Below, piece after piece: positions 24,001 to 34,034 of a DNA stretch of 64,000 nucleotides. The translations under genes were made by a program, and so were the position numbers. Source of the stretch: Halichondria panicea (taxonomy: Eukaryota > Porifera > Demospongiae > Suberitida > Halichondriidae); contig NC_087385.1 of NCBI RefSeq assembly GCF_963675165.1, positions 82,501 to 146,500 on the forward strand, written 5' to 3'. Below the pieces are notes generated by a model. It did no database searches and was not told the DNA's origin. It was given only the letters and a program-made list of their open reading frames with translations. Position 1 is the first letter of the stretch; every line of letters begins with the position of its first letter.

Positions 24001-27000
24001 ACCCTCGTCCTCCCTCCCCCCCAGACCTGCTGGATCGTATGAGTGTGTGGATCCTCGATGGCGTGGTGTGGCACTCTCAATTGCTCCCCTTTGTCCTCAC
24101 CAGGGAGACCCTCCCACATACTACAGTGCTCCTGGTGGCAGACCTCTCTCAGCCATGGGGGATATTAGAGAGTCTAGAGAGATGGGCCCAAGTGGTAAGG
24201 AAGCATGTCTCCACTCTCAACATTCCCCCCAAAGAGCTCAAGGATATGGAGGACAAGAGTGAGTCACTGTGTACCCTACTGTTGCTATGCTGCTTCCTAG
24301 TGGCTACTACCAGAGGAGGTACGACACGCGTGCCTCGATTTAGCAATTAGCCTCTGCAATAACGTTGAGCATGGGTGGATAATCGAGGCATACTTCCGCC
24401 CACGCTCAACATTATTGCAGAGACTAATTGCTAAATCGAGGCACGCGTGTCGTACCTCTTCTTGGTTACTATGTAGTGTGTTTGTTGTTTTTAAAAGGTT
24501 AATATTGTGTGTTTAATGTTAGTACATTCTTCTGATGTCATCACAAAGACTAAGCTCTGCTGTATACCACACATTGGCTGTTACAGCATTAGACACTGCT
24601 AGGGTCTGTGTTGTCTTGTAGAGCATTAGACACTGCTAGGGTCTGTGTTGTCTTGTAGCTATTTCCTGTGTGTAACTATGTAACTGTACGACCAATCAGT
24701 GAAGACCTTAGTGACGTGCCCTCCAAAGCATGACCCTCTTTCCCCTGTACTGTTCTGTACTGTTTTATACTCCCTAAGAACGTTTCAGGATCCCTAGTCA
24801 TACTCCAGTGTCAGTGGATGTTGTGTCTTCTGTTTATCAAAACAAACATGTGTTGGGAGATCATTACTGTAATATTAGATTATCAAAAATAATATTATAT
24901 TGAAAGCAACAATTCCTGCATCCCTTCAGTAACTACCTTCCGTGTGTGATGATGGGGATACTGAAACCTTGGGTTGTGTTGTTGCATCACTCCACTTTGT
25001 TTCTGTGGCAGCCAGTGACCCAGTTCATTGCTGTACATGTGTATACTGTATATAATATCTAGCTGCTGCTGTGTTTACTAGTGCAGTCAGTGTGTGGCTT
25101 TCAACAAGGACACAGTACAAGTGGATGCTGTTGCTATTTGCTTCTGTTGATACAAACAGCCCATGCTTAACATAGTGAATCCACCACTGGTAGGCATAGC
25201 GTATGTATAGTCTGTGTGCAATAATCTGCATGTATTAGCAAGCCCATACTGACTGACCTCTGTTATTCATAGCGTACCCCTACTCAGAGGCTAAGTTGCC
25301 ATTACCTTGTTAGTACATACAGCCTGGTCTATGGACTAGCGTACATGAATAGTGTACTGCAGTGTGTTCATTCACTGTGTATTGTGTTCATTCACTGTGT
25401 ATTGTGTTCATTGATCTATAATTGGGTAATTTGAAAATGGGCAATGCTTGTTTGTCAGTCATGTTTGTGATCATGTGTTCTTGTCATTGTAAACCATGCT
25501 CTATGTTTATACACTGTGAGGTACACACGCATGCCTGGGGTAGCATGTGTCATGTCCCTCCTCTGGTACACACACATACCTGGGGTAGCATGTGTCATGT
25601 CCCTCCTCTGGACACACACACATGCCTGGGGTAGCATGTGTCATGTCCCTCCTCTGGTACACACACATACCTGGGGTAGCATGTGTCATGTCCCTCCTCT
25701 GGACACACACACATGCCTGGGGTAGCATGTGTCATGACCCTCCTCTGGACACACACACATGCCTGGGGTAGCATGTGTCATGTCCCTCCTCTGGACACAC
25801 ACACATGCCTGGGGTAGCATGTGTCATGTTCCTCCTCTGGACACACACACATGCCTGGGGTAGCATGTGTCATGTCCCTCCTCTGGACACACACACATGC
25901 CTGGGGTAGCATGTGTCATGTTCCTCCTCTGGTACACACACACATACCTGGGGTAGCATGTGTCATGTCCCTCCTCTGGTACACACACACATACCTGGGG
26001 TAGCATGTGTCATGACCCTCCTCTGGTACACACACACATACCTGGGGTAGCATGTGTCATGTCCCTCCTCTGGTACACACACACATACCTGGGGTAGCAT
26101 GTGTCATGTCCCTCCTCTGGACACACACACATACCTGGGGTAGCATGTGTCATGTCCCTCCTCTGGACACACACATACCTGGGGTAGCATGTGTCATGTC
26201 CCTCCTCTGGTACACACACATGCCTGGGGTAGCATGTGTCATGTCCCTCCTCTGGTACACACACATGCCTGGGGTAGCATGTGTCATGTCCCTCCTCTGG
26301 TACACACACACATACCTGGGGTAGCATGTGTCATGTCCCTCCTCTGGACACACACATACCTGGGGTAGCATGTGTCATGTCCCTCCTACTGGACACACAC
26401 ACATACCTGGGGTAGCATGTGTCATGTCCCTCCTCTGGACACACACACATGCCTGGGGTAGCATGTGTCATGTCCCTCCTCTGGACACACACACATGCCT
26501 GGGGTAGCATGTGTCATGTCCCTCCTCTGGACACACACACATGCCTGGGGTAGCATGTGTCATGTCCCTCCTCTGGACACACACACATGCCTGGGGTAGC
26601 ATGTGTCATGTCCCTCCTCTGGACACACACACATGCCTGGGGTAGCATGTGTCATGTCCCTCCTCTGGTACACACACACATACCTGGGGTAGCATTGTCA
26701 TGACCCTCCTCTGGTACACACACACATACCTGGGGTAGCATGTGTCATGACCCTCCTCTGGTACACACACACATACCTGGGGTAGCATGTGTCATGTCCC
26801 TCCTCTGGTACACACACACATACCTGGGGTAGCATGTGTCATGTCCCTCCTCTGGTACACACACACATACCTGGGGTAGCATGTGTCATGTCCCTCCTCT
26901 ATAGAACCTCAGTGCAAAGCATGCATACACACCAAAGGCCACCCCCCTGGGTACAATATAGCACCTCAATGATAAAGAGATATCTAATCCCAGCAATGAT

Positions 27001-28431
27001 CCCTCTGCTTCCTCCCTCAAGCCTCATTAGCCCTCCATTAGATGACCTAGCCCAGCATCACTCACTGTATCCTGTACTGGCCATTGCCCTCAATTAGCCT
27101 CATTGGTGATGTCACTGAGTTTAGTCAGTGGGGACCACACTTAAACACGATCATGTTACAATAATCATCTTGAACCACATGTGAAGTAGTTGCAATAAAT
27201 TACACTTTACCAAGAATATTTAAATGTCTTTACTTTATCCTGTCAATATTTGGTTCCTCTGTACACATTGTTACTGCACCAGTTCATTGTATCAGATGAG
27301 GTCTACATTCTCTATTAATGGTTTATGATGATTCTATTGTAGCTAGCCTATGTTTGTTGCTGTGAGTCATGGTGAGTCATGGTGACTAGTGTGACTGGTA
27401 TGCACAGATGGTGGGAGGTTAATTTGAACTTAACGATAAGTGAAACACTCCAATCAGTATATGCAATAATGTACGCAAGAGCTCTTTAATCTTTAATCTT
27501 TAATCTTTAAGCTACAATTAATCGCTTCTGTAGCTCTCAGAATTACCTTTCCATTGATATGTTTAGATACAAGTGCTCAGTGATTAGTGTGTTACCTAAT
27601 GGTCTACCTATTGCACATGATAACCCTCCCCCCTCATTGTACAGTGGTGTCACTGTTCCAGGGGTACATGGACCCAGAGGACCCACCAGTGGTGACTGAG
27701 GGGGAGAGTGTCACACTGCCACTAGGAGAGACCACTCTCACTTGTAACCTCGGGCTACCAGTCGTTGTGGTCTGTTGTAAGGTACAGTCTAGTGTGGTGT
27801 TGAGATTGTGCACATCTGTATGAACATTATATAGGAGCCCTACATGTAATCCCCCCCACCTCACACACACACCCACCCACCCCCACACCTCACACCCACC
27901 CACCCCACACCTCACACACACATACATACAGTCTGACTCAATAGTGGACCTAGAGAAGACACACGGATACAGAGATGACCACTTTGATTTTATACAGCAG
28001 TCCATCCGCAAGTTCTGTCTCAACTGTATCCTCCCATCCACACCACCATATATGGGCATCCTTGTCCCGTTCCTAGATATATATTTTTACCTGTAAGTAC
28101 ACCCAATGGCTGTTCTCCCTAACCTCTCCTCAGATGGGGCAGCATTGTTCTATATCTCCTCTAAAGAAGATAAAAACGTGTCCCTACTACTCCAGTACCT
28201 CATGCACAGAGGCTACTCTCTCCCCTTCAAGACTGGGGCATCAGTGGTGGACAAGGACACTGTCTTCATGTAAGCAACCACTGCTGTATTGATACCACCT
28301 CATACACTGTCCATACATTGTAACAGGTTTACTCTACTGGCCTTAAACATTAACATTATACACACTGTATCATTAATGTTTACCGCTCAACCATACCCCC
28401 CCCCCCCCACACACACACACACACACACACA

Positions 28432-28484
<53 letters not shown>

Positions 28485-29312
28485 CGTCTGGTTGGGACAA
28501 TGAGAACAAGATTGGCATATTGTATGAGCACATGAAAGACATCTCCCCTACTGCCCCCTACGAGACTGTCATCATACCACCAAAGACATCACAGGTAATG
28601 CCTCTAGGACTTATACCAATACATCTTTGAAATAGCATTAATCAACACATCCCCACCAGCTTAAGTATAGTCATGCCCTGGTACACTGAGAGGAGGTCGT
28701 GTTTCAGCTCTAAGATAACAAGTCAGAAATGATACAGTTTAAGAATTGTTGTCATTCCATTAAGCCACTAATTGCCCTCAACACAATAGAGCTAGTTTGA
28801 ATGTGTTTGCTCAGTCCACCACACTAGTACGCATATGCACATGAATATGCTCCTGCATATCATTAACTGAGGCTATGAATATCATTAACTGCCCCCCCTA
28901 CCTGTACCTGGCAGGTCCCCTCTTGTGTTTGTGTGTGGACTTGTTTGTTGTTTTGTTTCTTGTAGCAAATAATATGATATCACTATTGTTTGTAGTAACT
29001 CTTTGAATGTCCTATATATCAAATAGTGTGCTTAAATTAGCGATTCCTTTGGGCTCTAAATTTTCTGTTTTCCTTTGGAAAATGCGTGGGCTATTGCCTT
29101 TATGATTTCTCTGAACATGACCTAGCTAGCTTTGATGGTGACAGGTTAAGTGGAGGAATGTCTAGTTTCAAAGTGAGCACTTGCTAACAATTAGTTGTAT
29201 GTTTATGAAGCAAGTGGCTTCTGGGACAATATTGTGATTGCTTGAGTGTAGGAGGCTGTTTGTTTGTTTGTTAGCGTGTTTCCATCATCCACTGTAGCGG
29301 TGGAAAGCGCGC

Positions 29313-29347
<35 letters not shown>

Positions 29348-32300
29348 AGGGGGGGGGTGATGGAGTCACCATTTATAGTAACCTCTTATTAATAACTGGT
29401 AGGAAGAGATGACGCGTGTGGCCACTGCTAATATAGCTTGATTAGTGTGCTTGTGCTTATAGAGTGAATGTGCTTATAGAGTGAATGTGCTTATAGAGTG
29501 AATGTGCTTATAGAGTGCTTGTGCTGTAATTGACCATTAACGACCATCATCTATTTCTATCCGTTTTGCAAAACTGCTTATCCTCTTGCTACCTAATAGG
29601 ACCTCCCCTCTCATTGCTTGCTGTGTGTGTCCTCTTGCTACCTAATTAGGACCTCCCCTCTCATTGCTTGCTGTGTGTGTGTGCCTATTTCCTTGGTTGT
29701 CTTATAAGTGTTCTGTTGTTGTGTGTATGTGTACAGATCAAGGTCAAGTACTGACATTTGATGTGTGGGAATATTAATACAGCAACTAAGAGAATCACCC
29801 ACTCTTGCTAGTGTGTGTGTTGAAGCACTATGTTCCTATAGCAGCCATTCAGTACTAGTCTGTATTGAGTACTGTGTGTGTGTTCTTATAGAGCTGGTCA
29901 TTAATGTTCTGGCTATTCAGTATCCTAGGAAGGTGGGCAGTACTGGTGGATTATGACCATTAGAAGGCATCGAGGGTCTTGTTTTATCACGGTGGGGTGG
30001 AGGCTGTGTCTTGTTTGTATCACGGGGGGGGGGAGGTTGTGTCTTGTTTGTATCACGGTGGGGGGGGGGGGAGGCTGTGTCTTGTTTGTATCACGGTGGG
30101 GGGGGGGGAGGCTGTGTCTTGTTTGTATCACGGTGGGGGGGGGGGGGAGGTTGTGTCTTGTTTGTATCACGGTAGGGGGGAGGTTGTGTCTTGTTGTATT
30201 GTGTAGTATCATTGGTATCCTGGTATGCTCACACACCACAGCCTGAGACTCACCTGGGAGAGGTGACTGCTGAGGAAGATCAAGTGTTTCTCATGGCACA
30301 GCAAGTTAGTACCATGATGTTTAACATAATAGCACAGGGCAGAACTATAATTATACGCTGTGTACTGTGTGTGCCTCTCATTACCCACTCCCCCTAGGCC
30401 CACCTCGTCCGGAGTCCTAAACCAGCCGGAGGAGCACCAGTGAGTACCTGTGTGTGCGTGTGTGTGTGTGTCTCGAGAAAATAGCATTTTTTGAGCAAAC
30501 AAGAATTTCTAAAGTCTAGCGTGTCCATATTTTGTTTGATGGCTATTAATACCAGTTGTTACTATCTCCCCAGCCCCCCAGCAAAGAGAAGGGTTCCCCA
30601 ACACAGCGACCCACTAGCTCTCCCAGGAGCTCATTACCCACTCCCTCTGACACGGTGAGTGTTGCCATGTGGTAGGGATCATCTCAGGCATTTGTCATAT
30701 ATGTAATTATAACTGTCTTTAGCTTATTGAGTCAGCTTTTAGGATTCTGACAGTCTGATTTCTGTAGCTTAGAAGGTGCTCTTTCAGATGGTACACTCTT
30801 AAATTGCAAATTTAGAACAGGCCATAGTTTTTTATTTTCGGGAAAAGACCATGGGCTGTAGCTATATACAGACCACGGTATTTTGTTAAAACAGGCTGCC
30901 CAATTGATTTTAACACATCATCTAAAAGTGACATATTTTTGCGTGTATTAATTTCTGCTATTTCTGCGAATGAGAGTAAAATCGCAAAAATTAATACTCG
31001 CAAATAATTGGCCGCCCTCTTGTTTAATGTATCCAGATCGACATTTCGCAAAATATTATACCGTAAAATGTACAAAACTGTAAAAACGCAAACAAATCTA
31101 CCTGTGAAAATATGTCACCTTAACCCTTTCCCCGCTTTAGCCGACTATAGTCGGCATGGCTACTGATAAATTTCAAAAAATCGTTGTGCACGCTGTGTTG
31201 GAGCTATGCGCACGCTGCAGGTACCAGCACATGCGCATTGAGCTGCTCTTCCACGTGGTATTTTTAATATTTTGCTTGGAGGTACGGTTCGATCAGAATT
31301 GTCGAAAGAAAAGTGACCGTTTTATAATTGCTACAAGATCTTCGTAGTACAACCTCAGGGAGGTTCTAGGGAAGCTAGAGAGTGAGAATATCGATGCCTA
31401 TGGCCTTGTAGAGTGAGAGGACAGTGACTGGGATCATAGCTAGGTAGGAAGCTTCCTTTCAGAGGTCAAGCTAAAAAGAAAGAGCCTGAGAATCCTGAGG
31501 AAGACGCACTTGAGGTGGACCATCTTCCTGAACCTGGTAAGTCACTATAGAGTAGCATTTGTAGTCTTGATAGCTTCACTATAGGTTTGTTTAGGCTAGT
31601 TAGTACAACAGTGAACATCATGAGCCACCATTAAACTTGTAAACCTGTGTGTAGGTGAAGAAAATATTTCCCGGGAAAAGGGCGTCTGCCGATGAACCTC
31701 AAATACAAGTTTCTGCAGATCCTGATTGAGTCCTGAGTCAGCCATGTCACCGTGAGAACATTCTGAACACTTATATCATGTGTTCAGTCACTTCGTAACA
31801 TCACACAATATTGTTTGTGTACATAATTATGAATTTTTGTTAACAATTGTTATTTGTGGGGTGGTGGTTGGTTGCTAGGCAACAATGATGATTCCATGAA
31901 TGCGACAGGTCCGGTTCTACCTGTGGAACTTTGTTACAAGTGTTTTTAATATACGGTTCATGAGTTATAAATTTTTTAAACAAAATATGCGAATATTCAC
32001 TTTTAATTAAAGCAGGGAAAGGGTTAAGGTATCATAAAAAAAAATTTTTTTAGCAATAAAGTTATTACCAATTTGACCATACCATGGTCCAAGGCCGAAA
32101 AATGACAAATTAGGGCTCTGAATTTTTGGATTGAAACACATCATTTGAAAGGTCTCTTCAGAACATTTAAAAAAATTTGACATTAGACCAACAAAACAAG
32201 TTAAGGCCATTCCAAGATCCTTTATTTAACGCAAGCCACTGCATTTTTAGAGTGCTAATTTGTACTGAAGGTAGTCATTTTGTTTTAATAAAGTTTGTTT

Positions 32301-32476
32301 GACCCCTACAGGGAGACGTGAAGCCACCAGCCAATGAGACAGTACTGGCCACATTCTTCAACAGTCTACTGAGCAACAAGAAGCAGTCTGGTGGGAGGAG
32401 TGGGGCTGGCAGGCAAAGCCAGACAAGAGCTGATGTGGAGGCAGAAATCGATAGAATGCAGATCAAGAAATCATAA
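21018..32476 (+). CDS. DYNC1LI: Cytoplasmic dynein 1 light intermediate chain
   Basis: This subunit links the cytoplasmic dynein heavy chain to cargo adaptors. There are twelve exons: 21018-21070, 21223-21299, 21619-21759, 24025-24258, 27645-27781, 27932-28025, 28134-28269, 28483-28594, 30242-30304, 30398-30439, 30574-30654 and 32312-32476. They sum to 444 residues, slightly shorter than vertebrate LICs (about 490-520). A Ras-like fold is marked by the P-loop GDVSSGKST (exon 3), SVWILDG, and PWGILESLERWA. The central block includes KTHGYRDDHFDFIQQSIR, ALFYISSKEDKN and FIPSGWDN.KI. A Pro/Ser-rich region leads to a short C-terminal helix with ETVLATFFNSLLS, the adaptor-binding segment of the family. 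AATAAA at 32475-32480 overlaps the stop codon. Introns 3, 4, 8 and 11 are long and carry repeats. Confidence 0.93.
24316..24458. mobile_element. 143-bp near-perfect foldback in intron 4 of DYNC1LI
   Basis: Arms of about 63 bp (24316-24378 and 24396-24458) match as inverted repeats with about four mismatches around a 17-base loop. The ends are GAGGTACGACACGCG and CGCGTGTCGTACCTC. RNA from either strand would form a long hairpin. It is probably a hairpin MITE; no clear target-site duplication was found. Confidence 0.85.
25511..26900 (+). repeat. 46-48-bp minisatellite, about 29 copies, in intron 4 of DYNC1LI
   Basis: The unit contains CTGGGGTAGCATGTGTCATG and TCCCTCCTCTGG, then a short variable CA run. 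Variants (TGCC or TACC, GGTACAC or GGACAC, GTCC, GACC or GTTC) are mixed along the array. There are no unique spacers, so it is not a CRISPR array. Confidence 0.95.
29440..29690 (+). repeat. Small tandem repeats in intron 8 of DYNC1LI
   Basis: TGCTTATAGAGTGAATG recurs about four times from 29453, followed by a two-copy repeat of about 50 bp containing ACCTCCCCTCTCATTGCTTG. No genic signal was seen in this 1.6-kb intron. Confidence 0.75.
29988..30200 (+). repeat. G-rich minisatellite, about six copies, in intron 8 of DYNC1LI
   Basis: Each unit has a long G run (7-13 G) inside GTATCACGGT...GGAGG and then TGTGTCTTGTTT. The repeated G runs on the transcribed-sense strand could form G-quadruplexes in the pre-mRNA. 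The array ends about 40 bp before the exon at 30242. Confidence 0.85.
31120..32027. mobile_element. Non-autonomous piggyBac-like element (908 bp) in intron 11 of DYNC1LI
   Basis: The element is bounded by TTAA on both sides. Terminal inverted repeats CCCTTTCCCCGCTTTA (31124-31139) and TAAAGCAGGGAAAGGG (32008-32023) match at 15 of 16 positions. TTAA duplication and CCC-starting ends are hallmarks of piggyBac elements. Just inside the left end is a perfect 16-base palindrome, GCCGACTATAGTCGGC (31140-31155). Only short open frames are present and no transposase domain was recognised. The flanks resemble parts of the foldback family, so it may have inserted into an older repeat. Confidence 0.8.
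32070..32215. repeat. Partial copy of the foldback MITE family
   Basis: ACCATGGTCCAAGGCCG, AAAATGACAAATTAGGGC and CATCATTTGAAAGGTCTCTT match the centre and right arm of the elements at 4412-4703 and 57875-58491. The left arm is missing or displaced by the adjacent piggyBac-like insertion. Confidence 0.6.
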
Positions 32477-32765
32477 TAAATTATGTGTTCAGTTTTATGC
32501 TCACAGACGTTTTTTCAACTTCCAGAAATTTATATAATTATATAGCAGTCAGTTATTAGTTGACTCTGCAGTCTGTACATTTGTGTGATTCTCTGTGCAC
32601 GTAACGACCAGGTGTGCAGCTCTGCATGTTTTATGTGATAATGATCTATATTGAACAATTCAGTGAAATAGATTATTATATCAACATTATAGGCCCTTGG
32701 TACGGTCATAGGTAAACAAAAGAATCAAAATTTATTATTATACCACATGACTGGTACAGCATGAA

Positions 32766-33791
32766 TTATTGGGAATGTTTGTGGCTAAATTGTTCCAGTC
32801 CTGTCTTGAATCTGTCCATGGTGAGGCCGCCGGCTTGATCTTCAATATAGAAGCATGTCACACCTACAGAGAAGGCACAGAGAATGTCTTACATACACTA
32901 GAGCCTATAATTATAGCATGCAGAATCAGCCATGGCTTCACAGAACAATGTATGTGTACCGCTCAACAACAAAGGCCAATACTTGTTGGTTCCACTGACT
33001 ATACTCGCCTAGTGTTGTGATGTCACTAATATTGTCTTCCATGTTATCAAAGAAGAGCATGTCCTTGTACTCTACACCAGACGCACTCTGTATACTGTAT
33101 GAGAGGCTAGTCATGTGACTATCACATGTAAGGGAAGGACTTACTTTTTAAAGTGCTTAAACTTTTTCGTTGGAAATATTTGAAAGTGTGAGAAAAATTT
33201 ATCAATTTTTAACACAGCCATTAGTTGCCGTGATGTTTGGGGGTCTGTGGTACTGTGTGGGGGGTAAGATTAGACGAATAATCAGAAGTGAGTATTACCT
33301 CGAGGCAGCTGCTAATTTGATCCCCTTCTCTTGTAGAGCGGTCATGATGGTCCTCACATCAGGGAACAGTGCCAACTTGTGTCCATGCCAATCCACTGCA
33401 CCACCTTTCCTGAGAGGGGGGGAAGGGGCATTCAGTACATGCAGTGCATGGGTGAACAGATATTGAGTATATAGCTTAGCCAGAGCTAAAAAAAATCACA
33501 TGGAGAAATAATCAAGTACTGATCCATGGAAGGCTTGAGGAGATGGTTCTAAGTGTGTGTTAGTGTTTTGACTTACTTGTCTGATCGGAATGGTTGAATG
33601 GTCATGTCCACATGTAGCTCCCACACTGTGTAGTCTGTGTGAGGAGGTGGACATGTCAATTCAGGTCAGTTACAACAATTTGGGGTTAGCACTCACCCAA
33701 ATTAAGTACCACCATCTTTGGCAGTACCTTCATAGACTGCATGAACTCAGACAGACCATCTCCCTCGCACTCAGCTCTAGTGGAGGACATC
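32766..33791 (-). CDS. MDP1: Magnesium-dependent phosphatase 1-like HAD protein, altered active site
   Basis: Six exons in transcript order are 33698-33791, 33577-33634, 33299-33409, 33145-33252, 33009-33094 and 32766-32863. They give 184 residues; human MDP1 is about 176. Family signatures are LNLDYTVW, FPDVRTIMTALQEKGIKLAAASR, a helical segment ending FFSHFQIFPTKKFKHF, DMLFFDNMEDNISD and VTCFYIEDQAGG. MDP1 is a small HAD phosphatase with motif DxDxT, whose first Asp is the nucleophile. Here that position is Asn (AAT at 33702-33704, in NLDYT). The motif IV pair FFDD reads FFDN. The motif II Ser and motif III Lys appear kept. The intron after 33009 starts with GC (AG|GCGAGT), a GC-AG intron. 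The gene is divergent from DHODH and tail-to-tail with DYNC1LI. Confidence 0.88.
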
Positions 33792-34034
33792 TCCAGCTCC
33801 AGGGACGGACGGACAGGGGAGTCTAGTCAGTGTACACGTAAGTAAGTAGGTACACGAGTGCAGTGTACAGCATAATGCATGCCAGAGTAGGCATGCACAG
33901 GTGGATGGTAACTAATATTGTGGCATGGTCTCTCTAGCCGGCCTGTGCATCAAAGAGGGGTGGAGCTCGCGGTGCACGCTAATTAGAACAACCCACATGG
34001 ACCAGAGAGCTAGGGTGAGAGTGAGAGTGAGAGA
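33792..34034. promoter_or_regulatory. Putative bidirectional promoter, MDP1/DHODH
   Basis: Only 243 bp separate the two divergent start codons. A GAGAGTGAGAGTGAGAG run lies directly before the DHODH ATG. No TATA box was recognised. Confidence 0.4.

Noticed and set aside
25511-26900. CRISPR-like regular array
   Set aside because: There are no unique spacers. Whole units repeat, and the context is an intron of an animal gene.
31156-31347. 63-codon frame inside the piggyBac-like element
   Set aside because: No transposase motif, and too short. Likely chance or a remnant.
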